From Cervus elaphus (taxonomy: Eukaryota > Chordata > Mammalia > Artiodactyla > Cervidae), in contig NC_057829.1 of the NCBI RefSeq assembly GCF_910594005.1, forward strand, positions 54,047,001 through 54,111,000: a DNA stretch of 64,000 nt, written 5' to 3'. The position numbers were made by a program, and so were the translations under genes. Numbering within the stretch: the stretch's first letter is position 1; every line of letters begins with the position of its first letter. The notes below the pieces were generated by a model. It worked only from the letters and a program-made list of their open reading frames with translations, was not told where the DNA came from and searched no databases. This document shows, piece after piece, positions 44,644 to 56,756 of this stretch.

Positions 44644-45333
44644 TGTGTTAAAAGAAAAAGCTGGCTTAAAACTCAACATTCGTAAAACTAAGATCATGGC
44701 ATCCGGTCCCATCACTTCATGGCAAATTGATGGGGAAACAATGGAAACAGTGACAGACTTTATTTTCTTGGGCTCCAAAATCACTGTGGACGGTGACTGC
44801 AGCCATGAAATTAAAAGACACTTGCACCTTGAAAGAAAAACAATGACAAACCTAGACAGCATATTAAAAAGCAAAGACATTACTTTGCCTATAAAAGTCT
44901 ATATAGTCAAAGCTATGGTTTTTCCAATAGTCATGTATGGATGTGAGAGATGGACAGTAAAAAAAGGCTGAGTGCCAAAGAACTGATGCTTCGGAACTGT
45001 GGTGCTGGAGAAGACTCTTGACAGTCCCTTGGACTGCAAAGTCCTAAAGGAAATCAGTCCTGAGTATTCATTGGAAGGACTGACGCTGAGGATGAAGCTC
45101 CAATACTTTGGCCACCTGATGCGAAGAGCTGCCTCATTAGAAAAGACCCTGATACTGGGACAGCTTGAAGGCAGGAGGAGAAGGGGGTGATAGAGGATGA
45201 GCTGGTGGGATGGCATCCGACTCAATGGACATGAGTTTGAGCAAGCTTGGGAGATGGTGAAGGACAGGGAAACCTGGCGTGCTGCAGTCTGTGAGGTCGC
45301 AAAGAGTCAGACACGACTGAGTGACTGAACAAC
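44644..45333 (+). mobile_element. BovB LINE 3' end (690 bp)
   Basis: GTTAAAAGAAAAAGCTGGC to GAGTGACTGAACAACACA. An open stretch (44645-44971) encodes the post-RT region (LKLNIRKTKIMASG, MVFPIVMYGCERW) before a frameshift. Confidence 0.95.
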
Positions 45334-45484
45334 ACAGATGAGGGAAGTGGGAGGAGAAAGGAACTACCTCTACTTCATTTAAAATGAGGCAGGAGTTTGT
45401 TCTAGAGTAGGTACTGTTCAGCTGATCAAGGTCAAGCATTTAGAGGTTATTGGTAACTGTCTTAGAGAATTTTTTCCTGATGCA

Positions 45485-45663
45485 CTGAGTCTCAAGTTTC
45501 AATGAACATAAAGATCTTCTGGGCCGCTTGATAAAAATAGAGATCTGTGGGGCACCCTTCCCAGAAATTCTGACTCGGTGAGGCATAGAAATCTGTTTCT
45601 TGTTAACAACCACCTCCTCTACTGGGTAATTATGCTGCAGGTGGCCCAGGAACCACACTCAGA
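45485..45663. mobile_element. MER5A-like hAT-Charlie remnant
   Basis: AAGATCTTCTGGGCCGCTTG, CAGAAATTCTGACTCGGTGA, GGTGGCCCAGGAACCACACT. Confidence 0.55.
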
Positions 45664-45783
45664 GGAGACTACATCACAGGGGAGGGATGTCAGCTGCAGG
45701 GAAGGAAAATAGGAAGTGAGTGGGGTGTGCAAAGAGAAACAGTGGACTGGACTGCCACTTGCTAATGATTTTGGCAATATATA

Positions 45784-45968
45784 GGGGCTTCCCTGATGGC
45801 TCAGCCAGTAAAGTATCCACCTGCAATGCAGGAGACGTAGGAGATGATTCCCTGGAGGAGGAAATGGCAGCTCACTCCAGTGTTCTTGCCTGAAACGTCC
45901 CATGGACAGAGGACCTTGATGGGCTATAGTCCACAGGGTCACAAAGGGTCGGACATGACTGAGCATTA
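45784..45968 (+). repeat. Bov-tA SINE
   Basis: GGGGCTTCCCTGATGGCTCA to GGACATGACTGAGCATTA; B box region partly deleted. Confidence 0.93.
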
Positions 45969-46730
45969 AGCACACAATTGGTAGTATAGGGAATTTTTTA
46001 AACATTAAAAAAAATCTTCCAGGGAAAGTTTTGGAGGGACACAGCCTGTTTTGGTTTTGTCCACTGCTTTGAAGAGATTATCTAGTTCAAAACCAGAAAT
46101 GTGACTGCAGCTATCTATTGAAATATGTTGAACAGTTAGAATATTTCCTGTGGTTGAGGAACCCTGGAGAAGCAGTGGATGAGAGGTATTCTAGGACAGC
46201 TTTTGCTTTTGAAAATAGTGCTGGATTGAATTCATCTTGTTCATGTACTGCCCTTAGGAAATATATGAAAATTAAATAAAATTGATTAATAATGCCCAAG
46301 GACTGACCTCATCTCTGGGCTTCAGGCATCTGGCAGGCAAAGAAAATGGTGTTTAGAAATTTTATTTCTGCTTCATTGAATTAGATAACTTCTGGATAGT
46401 ATTTTCTTAAAAGCGAATTACAATAAAAGGGAAGTATGTTCAAGTGGATATTAGAGTTTGGTGGTTTATGGGTGGTTTATCTTTAGAATGCATAATTTCT
46501 AGGAAACTTTAGTATTTTAACAGCAAGATAACACAATTAAGCTCCTGTGAATTTATGGTGACAGATTAGCTGCATTTCTTCCCAGCACTTCAAATTCATT
46601 TTCCAAATGTTTTATGAAGTTTTTATTGTTTTATGAAAATATTAATTGAATCATCTCATTTAAAAGTACAACAGAATCATAAATTAGTACATTTATGAGC
46701 ATATGAAATGCCTTTTGAATATCACAATTT
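45969..46730. other. Intron 1, no recognised feature
   Basis: No repeat or exon that I can name. Confidence 0.4.
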
Positions 46731-47160
46731 ATTTTATTTTTGTATTGAGGTATAGTTGATTTACAATATCATCTTAGTTTCAGATGTACAGAAAACTGAT
46801 TCAGTTATACATATGTATTTTTTTCTAATTCTCACACATCATAAGTTATATGACATTGACTATAGTTCCCTGTGCTATACAGTGAATACTTGTTTATCTA
46901 TTTTATATATAGTATTGTATACCTGTTAATTCCCTGCTCCTAATTTATCCCTACCTCCATTTCCCCTTTGGGAAGTTTGTTTTCTATCTCTGAGTCTGTT
47001 TCTGTTTTGTAAATAAGTTCATTTGTATTAGTTTTTAGATTCCACGTATAACTGATATCACATAATATTTGTCTTTGGCTTTTTCACTCAGGATAATCTC
47101 CAGGTCCATCCATGTTGCTACAAAGGCAATTATTTCATCCATTCTTATGGCCAAGTAATT
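46731..47160 (-). mobile_element. L1 3' end (430 bp)
   Basis: TTTTGTATTGAGGTATAGTT, AGTTCCCTGTGCTATACAGT, GAGTCTGTTTCTGTTTTGTA, CCATCCATGTTGCTACAAAG: antisense L1 tail. Confidence 0.88.
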
Positions 47161-47249
47161 TGAATAGCACAACCTAGAATTTGTATTAAAAACCAGCAAG
47201 TATTTTGAATTGAACTGTCTTGGTTAGATAATTATGCATTGAATTTCTT

Positions 47250-47540
47250 TTCTTTTAATGTTTATTTTTATTTATTTGCTTATGTGTTAGCTGTGCTGGG
47301 TCTGCATTGCTTTGAAGGCTTTTCTCTAGTTGCAGCCAGTGGGGGCTACTGTCTGGTTTCGGTGCGCAGGCTTCTCTTGCTGGGGAGCACAGGCTCTCCG
47401 GTGTGCAGACTTCACTAGTTGCAGCTCCTGGGCTCTGGAGCACAGGCTGTAGCTGTGGCACACGGGCTGTCTCCCCATGGCACGTAGGATCTTCCCAGAC
47501 CAGGGATCGAACCCGTGTCTCCTGAGCACCAGGGAAGCCC
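47250..47540 (-). repeat. CHR-type SINE, long form
   Basis: GCTGTGCTGGGTCTGCATTG to GAGCACCAGGGAAGCCC. Flanks TGCATTGAATTTCTT (47235-47249) and TGCATTGCATTTCTT (47541-47555) are a 15-bp target-site duplication with one mismatch. Confidence 0.9.
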
Positions 47541-47789
47541 TGCATTGCATTTCTTAACCACATGTTCCAGGTGTTCAGTCCACAGACATCGAATCATCCT
47601 GCCTAAGAAACAAGTGGAGGGAATGGATGCCCTTTTATTTTTTGGCAGCAAAAAGACTAGGAATCAGATGCTAGTAATGCCAAACTGAAGTCTCATTTCT
47701 GCAATAAACCCTATTGCTCTTATCCAAAGCCCAAGAATTTGACCTTCCCCTGATTTCATCATTAGCTATTAAACATGAATTGCCAGTAT

Positions 47790-48100
47790 CACTGTGTGAC
47801 TCATAGTGTGAACTCTGGGATCTTACACACCTAGTTTTGAGTCTTTGCTCCACCACTTAGTTAACTTGCTCACCTATTCTGGGCTCTAGTTTCCTCCCCT
47901 GTAAAATGGAGATGATGATCTTTATCAGTTCTTGAGTGCTTCCTGCCACCACGCCTCCTGCCACCGTTGGTTTCGCAAGCATTTTCTCGCTTTACCTTCT
48001 CAACAGCTCTTTCCTTCGTTACTATTATCAACCCCATTTTGAAGTCTGGGTAGCTGTGACTCTGCAGTTAGTGATTGGAATTGGAATTTGAACTCCTGTG
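47790..48100 (+). repeat. MIR SINE(s)
   Basis: GACTCATAGTGTGAACTCTG, GTTTCCTCCCCTGTAAAATG in sense to about 47925. ACCCCATTTTGAAGTCTGGG and GGAATTTGAACTCCTG at about 48030-48095 look like a second, antisense copy. Confidence 0.65.
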
Positions 48101-48235
48101 GTTGACCCTGGGGGTTGCATATCAAATGTCTAGACTCAACTGCCTCCTGTTTGATAAGGCTATTGGGAGGACTGAGCTCATGGGGGTTAATACAGAATTT
48201 CAGGTAACCAGAGAAGGAAAGCTTTTGGTTAGTTG

Positions 48236-48448
48236 TGTGTGTGTGTTAGTCCCTCAGTCATGCCTAACTCTTTGCGACCCCATGGACTGTAGTCTGCCAG
48301 ACTCTCCTATCCATGGGATTTCCTAGGCAAGAATACTGAAGTGGGTTACCACTTCCTTCTCCAGCAGATCTTCCCCACCCAAGGATTGAACCTAGGCCTC
48401 CTGCACTGTAGATAGATTCTTTACCATCTGAGCCACCAGGGAAGCCCT
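48236..48448 (-). repeat. Bov-tA SINE
   Basis: GTTAGTCCCTCAGTCATGCC to GAGCCACCAGGGAAGCCCT, with a short (GT)n at the tail side. Confidence 0.94.
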
Positions 48449-48883
48449 ACCTATTATTATGATAGCTTTTGCTGAATTAAAGGTGATATACATAGTCTTA
48501 CCTCACCTTCACAGAACTCAGCTTGCTCTTATCTAGAAGGTAATGGAGGGGGAAAAAAGGTAAGAAAAATGATTTTTGAGCAACCAAATTATAAATCATG
48601 TAGCAGTCATTGTAATCAGCATATAGTTTACTCACAGGAGACTATACAGGAGATCCCTTCAGACCTGTGTCCAGTTCAGCTTTGATTTTTACAAATAAGC
48701 TTGAGTTAGAGTGATTAAGCTAGACTAAAAGGAGAGAAAGACTGAAGTCAGAGCGGTTTGGTGAGGTTGTTTTTCTAAGTGATTTTCTAGATGAAAGCAA
48801 GTTAGAGATAGAGGGAAACATTGCTATTAGCAGGTACATTGAAATAAGACTGAGTCATCAAGAAAGAGTAAATAATGTGTTGC
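48449..48883. other. Intron 1, no recognised feature
   Basis: Nothing I can assign. Confidence 0.4.
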
Positions 48884-49084
48884 ATGAGTGTGTTTAGTTG
48901 CTGTCATGTCCGACTCTTTGCAATCCTATGGACTACAGCCCGCCAGACTCCTCTGTCCATGGAATTTTTCAGGCAAGAATACTGGGACTGGTTGCCATTT
49001 CCCACTCTAGGAGATCTTCCCAACCCAGGGATTGAACCTGTATTTCTTAGGTCTCCTGCATTGACAGATGAATTCTTTACCACT
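48884..49084 (-). repeat. Bov-tA SINE, head truncated
   Basis: GTTTAGTTGCTGTCATGTCC to TGAATTCTTTACCACT; the final GAGCCACCAGGG block is absent. Confidence 0.9.
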
Positions 49085-50357
49085 ATTTATGTTTTAATCA
49101 AAGAAAAATATATTATCTTAGAAATATTTACTTTGACAGTTAAATCTCACAAAATTCTTCTCCTTCTTTGTCTTATTGATATTCATAATCACCACTTTCA
49201 CCACTGGATTCACATAGGTAAATACCAGTATTTCCCTATATTGCCAGAGTAACCCTATATCAATTAGGCAGCAGATTATGTAATCCTAAGAGTGCCTTAG
49301 ACAATGGTACTTGTGTCTTACACAATAACAGTTCAGAGGAGAATGGTTTCAAGATAGCTTCAGCAGCTCAGCAGTTTCTGCAAGGAGCCAGGCTCCCTCC
49401 ACCCTCCACCTCTGCCATCCTCCGCACACCAGCTGCCTCTTAGGCTTGACCCATCTGGGTTGCAAGATGGCTGCTGCATTTCAAGTTTTACATGAAGACA
49501 CATGTCCAGCTGATGAAAAGGCATATATTCTGCAGTCTTTTTGTATTAGAGATGAAAGTCTCTCAGAGTCCTCCCAACAAATTGCTTCTTCTTGTCCCTT
49601 TGTCCAAGAGTTGGTCAACTGTCAACTAGTCAAGTCCTGAGTGCCAAGGAATCTGGAAAAGTGAGTATCTCTATGAAATTGGACTCTGCTGGCAGGAAGA
49701 ATGGTGGGGGTGGAGGAGTGGGCGGCTGTTGGATAGACAGCTGACAGTGTCTGGCAAAAAGCTAATTGCAATGAAGCAAGTAGTTAGACATTAGTCATTT
49801 CTGATATCTATAATAGAAGTCTATATCACTTTACTTTCCTAACCATTTGATGTGAAAGGGGGCTGATTTTTTTTTTTATCTTCCTACTGTGTGCCAGGAA
49901 CTATAATGGAATTTTGTTTGTGTGTTTGTTTAAATAAATTTCCATTCCAGTTCTTCTGGAAAGCTGTTATTTCTCTCCATTTAATAGATGAAGATAAAGT
50001 GCACAAAAAAGTTAAATAAGACACCATAGCACTCCTGTCTTGCAAGTGGTAGAAGCTGGAATCTCCTACAGGTATATGGCCCCAAAGCCTGAACTGTTGG
50101 GTTAAGTCTCTGCAATGGCTTCATCCTGGTGTCAGAACGAAAATTGTACTGCAGTATGAGAAATAATTCTTTTATGGCCCAAAGTGCAACTTGATTGCAC
50201 TCAGAGTGGCCTAGATTTACCTCAGAGTAATTTAAAATGTATGTTGGGTGTGGTGATTTATTTAATAATCTTTCCTGAAGCAACTGCATTCCTGCCGATT
50301 GATCTAATGTAAACCACAGTGCCGAGGTGTATTTACCTTTGGATATCCTTCTGAGGA
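49085..50357. other. Intron 1, no recognised feature
   Basis: A 64-codon open frame at 49446-49640 starts near AAGATGGCTGCTGC, but it has no family resemblance and no convincing splice sites. Probably chance or an old repeat. Confidence 0.4.
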
Positions 50358-50549
50358 TGGGCTTCCCTCGTAGCTCAGATGGTAAAGAGTCTGCCTGAAA
50401 TGCAGAAGACCTGGATTCGATCTCTGGGTTGGGGGACAGCTATCCACTCCAGTGTTCTTGTCTGGAGAATTCCTTGGACAGAGGAGTCTGGCAGGCTACT
50501 GTCCACGGGGTTGCAAAGAGTCAGACATGGCTGAGTGACTAACACAACA
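50358..50549 (+). repeat. Bov-tA SINE
   Basis: GGGCTTCCCTCGTAGCTCAG to GAGTGACTAACACAACA; about 20 bp missing after the B box. Confidence 0.92.
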
Positions 50550-52147
50550 TCCTTCTGGGGATAGGAGACAAACACCTGATCCCCAATGAATACTTGCATG
50601 TAGTACGTAACAAGCACATAAAAAAATCAATAAAAGCTAGTTCTCATATTTGGATCAAATTTCATACTTATCTTACCAATATTTTAATACAAATAAGATA
50701 CCCTCTGGGTCACGGCATATTTATGATTTACACATATTACATAAAAATAATCTTTCAAGTATAAAAAAATAATCTTGGGTTTTAATGTCTGAATCCTTCC
50801 AAAAATAGCTAGAATGGGCTTAGGTCATTTTTTTTTTTTCCTGAAGCAGGTCCCAACCTGTAAACGTGTGACTCAGGAGCTCCATCTTTCTGTGTCTGTC
50901 ATTAAAGGCATGGGAGTGACCCTTTGCTTCCTTTTATCTAAATCAGATTAGGTCACTGCAGCCCACGGCCTAGGTTATGATCATGTCCTTTATCTCCAGC
51001 TGTAAACTGCACCCTTTTCTTCCTGGAAAACATGAACTATAACCTAGTGGGGAGAAGAAAGGCTGCTGGATTGACCAATTAGAAATGAGACTCCAGGACA
51101 TGCATGAGGTGTTCTGGCCTCTCTCACCTGCCAGCAGCCTACACCTGCTTATCCAGTTCTGTACAGTGGTCAGTCTGAAAGGAGCGCCACGGAGCCAATG
51201 ACATGTTTGTGCGAAGGTCTCACTGGCTGTCTTGTGTGCCCCATCTGTAAGGAGACTGTTCACTGCCTGGTTGGTCTGTATTCTATACTTTGTATTCTGG
51301 AAAATCTGGTTCTGTGTGTGCAAGGAGGTCAGGATTCTGAGCTTACACACACACACACAAAGTAAGAAAAAGATGGAAAATTAAGGGAATTAAAAATTAA
51401 GGCTCAAAAGGTCACAAAAGAAACATTGTATTAACCAGTCAGACATTTTCCTCTCATTCTTGACATGACTTGCTCCTGGCTATAAAAGTAGAGCTGGCAA
51501 GATCTTAGAGCTGCTTCCACATTTCCTTGGGGGCAGTTGAGACACATAGCCCTCCAGGTGGGACCCTGAACCCAGAAGGATCCTGGTGTTGGGTGTAATA
51601 CCTTGAGGGCATAGAGAGAGTGAAAGTCAAAGCTGTATCAGTTTGGAGAGGGCCGTGCCCCCTCCCAGGCCACTCTTGACTGAGACTTGATTTTTCCCCA
51701 CCTCCTCTGGGAACAGTCAGGAATTGCTCAGATGGTTCCTGAAGCTACTTGTTAGCTGTTCCACGGGTACCAGGGTTGGTCTCCGTGTGCTCGTTGTGAA
51801 TATATGGTCCCGATACCCCTCCTGTGCCTGATTCCCCCACACTGTTGTTATGTGAGGATGAACAGAGAGAGGACTCTTTACTCTTTAAAAGGTCCATTCA
51901 AAGAGGAAATATGGTTGTGTCTTTGGAACCTACAGTCCAGAGATAAAGGCAAGAAAACAGGAGCTCTAAAACAAAAAGAACTTTCAAGAGGTATCTTACA
52001 GGCTAAATGTATCGCAAGGCTGTAGTTTAGATGTTATCAAGCTTCAGGAATATGGGCTCTTCTGGGAGCAGAGAATAGGGAGCAGGTGGGGGTTAAATCA
52101 GGCATTCCTGATGAATGTTTTTGATTAGTTGTAGACCACTCTGAGTG
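50550..52147. other. Intron 1, no recognised feature
   Basis: 1.6 kb without a ruminant repeat except a short (CA)n at 51343-51358. No exon supported; the 128-codon minus-strand frame at 51356-50970 has no recognisable content. Confidence 0.4.
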
Positions 52148-52263
52148 CTTCCTGGTAGCTCAGCTGGTGAAGAGTCCATCTGCAGTGTAGGAGACTCTGG
52201 TTTGATTCCTGGGTCAGGAAGATCCTCTGGAGAAGGGATAGGCTACCCATGCCAGTATTCTTG
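52148..52263 (+). repeat. Bov-tA SINE, 5' half
   Basis: GCTTCCTGGTAGCTCAGCTG to CATGCCAGTATTCTTG, cut exactly where the next copy begins. Confidence 0.92.
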
Positions 52264-52470
52264 GGTTTCCCTGGTGGCTCAGATGGTAAAGAATCTACCT
52301 GCAGTGTGGGAGACCTGGTTCGATCCCTGGGTCAGGAAGGGCATAGAGGAGGGAACGGCAACCCACTCCAGTATTCTTGCCTGGAGAATCCCCATGGACA
52401 GAGGAACCCAGTGGCTACAGTCCATGGGGTCACAAAGAGGCAGACACAACTGAGCGACTAAGTACAGCAG
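52264..52470 (+). repeat. Bov-tA SINE
   Basis: GGTTTCCCTGGTGGCTCAGA to ACAACTGAGCGACTAAGTAC; full length and joined head to tail to the truncated copy. Confidence 0.94.
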
Positions 52471-52644
52471 AGCACAGACCACTCTGAATTGACGGAGTGG
52501 TGAGGAGCCCGGTTGTGAATGAGAGAAGTGAGCCTGGGAGGGTCCAATGGAGGATGACTTACAAGTAGATAATGAAGTTGGGACTCATACCCAAGCTGAA
52601 GCCAAAGGCTGTCTTTGCACTATCTGCTCCTGGAGCCTCAACTT

Positions 52645-52779
52645 AAAAAAAAACAAAATTATTTAGGCTGTGCTGAGTCTTAGTTACAGAACCATCCTAG
52701 TTCCCCAATCAGGGATAGAACCCAGGCCCCCTGCATTGGGAGTGCAGATTCTTAGCCACTGGACCACCAGGAAGTCCCA
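52645..52779 (-). repeat. CHR-type SINE
   Basis: GGCTGTGCTGAGTCTTAGTT, CAATCAGGGATAGAACCCAG, CCACTGGACCACCAGGAAGT. Confidence 0.87.
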
Positions 52780-53521
52780 GAGCCTCCACTTTGAAAAGGG
52801 ACTTTATATTTTATTTGTGTATGATGTCGAATCCTTTCCCTGTGCCTTTGGCATCCTCTGGGGTGTCCTGTTTCTGTATATTTCTGATCCTCCAAACTGC
52901 AGTATTTATCTTATCTCTAGCACTCGAAGTCACCTTCAGTCTGTCTTCCCATGATAAGTGCTGAAATGTGAGGATCTGGAGAAGACAGCATTTCCAGCAT
53001 CATGCCAACTCTCCTGTCATTCATGTTACATGGATTACTTCCTTCCTTTAAGGACTATTTGCTTATTATTATGGCACTTAATTTGTCTTTCCTTCTGCTG
53101 GAAATGGAAGAAATACTAGACATCGTATTGGCTTGATCCACTGCAGTCAGCAATGTCTGTACCCCGCAAGGCGCCATCACCTCTCCCCTCCTCCCTTGCT
53201 GCCCGTAGTCCATTTTCAATAGCACACTCCAAGGTCACTTTTTAAATTATACTGCCATAGATGTCCCTCATTTGCCCATAGCCCTAAATAGTTCCCCATT
53301 TAACTCTGAGTAAAAGTGAAAGTCTGTATGGTGACCCTGTGGTGACCTCTTACTTCCCTTGCCTCTCTGGTTTCATGGCCCACCACTCTCCTCTCCACTC
53401 ATCCTGCTCCTCTTGCTTTTTCTCAAACACAAAAAGACGCATTGCCGCTTTAGGGCATCTGCACTGGCTCTTTCCTAATCCTCATCTCCTTCAAGCCCCT
53501 GCTTCTTTTTGGCTTCAAAAT

Positions 53522-53560
<39 letters not shown>
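53522..53560. repeat. (TG)n microsatellite
   Basis: About 18 TG units with a terminal GTGCGTGC, joined to the Bov-tA tail. Confidence 0.95.
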
Positions 53561-53561
<1 letters not shown>

Positions 53562-53769
53562 CATGCTCAGTCATGTCCAGCTCTTTGTGACCCCATGGAC
53601 TGTAGCCCACCAGGCTCCTCTGTCCATGGGATTCTCCAGGCAAGCATACTGGAGTGGGTTTTCACTTCCTTCTCCAGGGGACCTTCCCAACTCATGGATC
53701 AAACCCACGTCTCCTGTATCTCCTGCATTGGCAGGTGGGTTCTCTACCACTGGGCCACCTGGGAAACCC
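53561..53769 (-). repeat. Bov-tA SINE
   Basis: GCATGCTCAGTCATGTCCAG to GGGCCACCTGGGAAACCC. Confidence 0.94.
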
Positions 53770-54241
53770 TTGAAAGTGATACCTATCTTGAAAACGCCAT
53801 TTATTACCTGCTGCCCAAGAGATGCCCTCTGCAGTGTTCCTGATTTTCTTACTTTTTTTCAATAACACATATTACCTTCCAGCTTCTATACAGTTTATTT
53901 ATTGAACAAGTTTATTCTCTGTATGTTCGCTCCACAAGGGCAGAAATCTTTGCCAGTTTTGTTCACTGATGACCTCCACATACCTAGAACAATGCCTGGC
54001 ACATTCTAGATGTTGAGTCCTTGTTTGTTGAATAAATATAGGACTGAATTAATAAATTGACTATTAAGAGAATTAAATGAGCCACCTGTAAGTTCTTAAA
54101 GGCTGGTTAGCGCCTTTGGAAGATACATTTTAACACAGATCTACAGCCAAATATTTACTAAGCTTTTGTTATATTCCTGGGAATGTGATGGGACATGTAC
54201 TGTATACTTTAAGGGAATTACATTTTCATTTGTTCGACAAA

Positions 54242-54271
54242 CTGTGTGTGTGTGTGTATGTGTGTGTGTGT
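54242..54271. repeat. (TG)n microsatellite
   Basis: TG run with one TATG interruption, immediately upstream of a plus-strand Bov-tA. A second TG/TA tract follows that SINE at about 54480-54537. Confidence 0.93.
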
Positions 54272-54272
54272 A

Positions 54273-54478
54273 GGGCTTCCCAGGTGGTTTAGTGGATAAA
54301 GAATCCACCTGCAATGCAGAAGATGCAGGTACAATATCTGGGTGGGGAAGATTCCCTGTAGGAGGGCTTGACAACCCATTCCAGTAATCTTGCCCAGAGA
54401 ATCCAATGGACAGAGGAGCCTGGCAGGCTATAGTTCATGGGGTCACAAAGAATTGGACATGACTGAAGCAACTGAGCA
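54273..54478 (+). repeat. Bov-tA SINE between two TG tracts
   Basis: GGGCTTCCCAGGTGGTTTAG to GACTGAAGCAACTGAGCATG. Confidence 0.93.
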
Positions 54479-54537
54479 TGCATGCATGTGTGTGTGTGTA
54501 CATATATATGTATATGTGTTTATGTGGGTGTATATAT

Positions 54538-55589
54538 AGACCTTATTATGTAGGAAGCACTGTTAGAAACTTAGGTTAGAAGACAAATAATAACAAATAA
54601 GTGTTCCAAGTATCAGGCTCAGCAGAGCCAGATTCTCTGATTTTTTTTTTAAGAGAAGCTTTAATCTGAGTTTTTGTATGAAATCTCTCAGTTTTTTAAT
54701 GTTGATAACTAAATTAGAATTTCTAAATTTACTGTGACAACAAAATTAAATATTTGTCACCACCATATGTTGCCTTTGGGCTTTGCTTATAATATCTGCT
54801 AGTTTGAAGGATAACATAGTATCAATTCAGAAGCAGTCTGAAACTTTTAGATGATAAGTGGATCTTAGAGGATGGGCAGGATTTAGGTGTGCTGTGGGGA
54901 GGAAAGAGGGAAGGAGTATTTTTCTGTGGCTTCTGGTACCTGGAGCAAAGGTGTGGAGGCAGGACAGGCAGAGTGCTGACACAAGGGCTGGGGAAGGGTG
55001 ATGGAGGAGGTATATTCTTAGCAGTAATGGCAGTAGTCTCCCTTGGGTTATACTGAACTATCCTTTTTAGGTTAAACTTATTGCATTTGTCAGTATACAG
55101 ATCTAAACAAAGTATTAGGTAAGACAGAAACTTATCTCTGTCATAATGGTCTGAGTGTAAGCAAACTAGGGTGCTCCTTTTCTTAGTTCGCTAAGGCTCA
55201 TTCTCATGAGCCAAAGATGGCTCAGCTGCAGGTTAGCATTCCAGCCGGTGGGAAGGGAAGGGAAGGATGGGTGAAGGCCATGACCCTTTCTTTAAAGGCA
55301 GGATCCAGACTTTGATCACAGTACTTGTGGTCACACCCCATTGGCCAGAACACGGCCACATCTGATTCCAAGAAAGCCAAGAAATGTAGGTTTTTACCCT
55401 GGTGGCTATAAAAAGTTACATTTTAATAGTAGAAAAAGAGAATGGGTATTGCAGATTATATAGCCATCCATCACATTTGCCCTTGTGAGGTAAGGTATCT
55501 CTTATTATGTCCTCCATTTTCTAATTGTTTTGGTAAGACTTCAGTGGTAGAAATGGAAGGTAATCCTTTTTTAAAAAAAATAGAATTAT
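54538..55589. other. Intron 1, no recognised feature
   Basis: Nothing I can assign on either strand. Confidence 0.4.
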
Positions 55590-55908
55590 ATTTCTTTCTT
55601 TATTTTTGGCTGTGCTGGGTCTTTCTTGCTGCATGGAGTTTTCTCTAGTTGCAGCAAGCAGGGGCTACCCTCCAGTTCTCGTGTGCAGGCTTGTCACTGC
55701 AGTGGCTTCTCTTGTTGCAGAGCGTGGGCTTTAGGGTGCTAGGGCTTCAGTAGTTGCAGCTCCCAGACTCTAGGGCACAGGCTCAGTACTTGTGGTGCAG
55801 GGGCTCAGTCGCTTCACTGTAGATGAAATCTTCCAGGACCAGGGATCAAACCTGTGTCTTCAACATTGGCAGGCAGATTCTCTACCACTGAGCCACCAAG
55901 GAAGCCCC
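55590..55908 (-). repeat. CHR-type SINE, long form
   Basis: TTTTTGGCTGTGCTGGGTCT, CAGGGATCAAACCTGTG, GAGCCACCAAGGAAGCCCC. Confidence 0.88.
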
Positions 55909-56045
55909 AGAAGGTGATCCTTGACAATCATTTTTTCATCTTTTAGATTCTTGTAGCCCACTGTATTTCTGGTTAAATCAAAGTAGCTATCAAAGTAGCT
56001 TGGTGAGGTTTGTTTTTGTTTGTTTCTTTGTTTGCATAAAAGGTC

Positions 56046-56290
56046 TAGAGCAGCTGGTTTTCAATTTTGTTGTTGTTGTTGTTCTTGGGACCCCTTTGCA
56101 CTCTTAAAAATTACTAAGAACCCTGAAAAGATTTGTTTCTGTGGAGTAGCGGTAAAGAGAGGTTTAACTATTGGTTTTCATCTATAGCAACTCAATCAAT
56201 TCTGGTGTTTAAGATGTATTGAATTAAACATTTTATACATCTAGAAGCTCATTATGGAAAGCTTTGATTTCTGTGCACACTTATCATTGC
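56046..56290. mobile_element. Ancient hAT-type DNA transposon fragment
   Basis: AGCTGGTTTTCAATTTT, GGGACCCCTTTGCACTCTTA, AAAAATTACTAAGAACCCTG. It resembles one end of the element at 26005-26605 and includes a (GTT)n tract. Confidence 0.4.
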
Positions 56291-56756
56291 TTTTGGCCAC
56301 CCAGCCCTGCATCTACCTTTTCTCACTTGGCAGATCCCGCTCTGCCTCCTATGGAAGAGTGAGGCACTAGATATTTGCACTTTCAACCACCTTCGCAGCC
56401 TGGCTGCAGGCATGTGACTAGGTTCTGCTGGTCAGATGCACTTCCATCTCATATTTTGAAATAGAAACCAGTGACATGAGAATGTGTGTTGCAGCTCCTC
56501 AGGTGGTTTCCAGGACAGCAGCTGGTGTTGGCAGTGGAAGCCATCAGCGACAGGCAGCAGGCCACAGCTGCTGTGTGATTTGGGGTGATGTTCCCAGATA
56601 TGTAGCCTCCAAGCCCAGTTTCTCCGGCCCTCTTGGAAATTTGTGATCCATCCATTATCGTTCTGTGGGTTCTTTGCTTGAAACTGAGAATCCTGCTTGA
56701 TCCATTCTCAGATGCAGTGTCTTTCAAGGCATTGCTTGGAAGTCTCACGAATCAGA
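56291..56756. other. Possible ancient repeat, not assigned
   Basis: GGCAGATCCCGCTCTGCC and GGCATGTGACTAGGTTCTGC recall a common mammalian repeat, but I cannot name it. The minus-strand open frame is not a recognised protein. Confidence 0.3.

Larger units (their letters stand above)
53150..54040 (+). mobile_element. L2 LINE 3' region, interrupted by (TG)n and Bov-tA
   Basis: CCCATAGCCCTAAATAGTTC, CTTTTTCTCAAACACAAAAA and CTTTAGGGCATCTGCACTGG left of the break; TCCACAAGGGCAGAAATCTT, GAACAATGCCTGGCACATTC, GTTGAATAAAT right of it. Confidence 0.75.

Noticed and set aside
49446..49640. 64-codon frame with MAAAFQVLHEDT in intron 1
   Set aside because: No known protein match, no splice sites or promoter. 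AAGATGGCTGC occurs commonly in old repeats.
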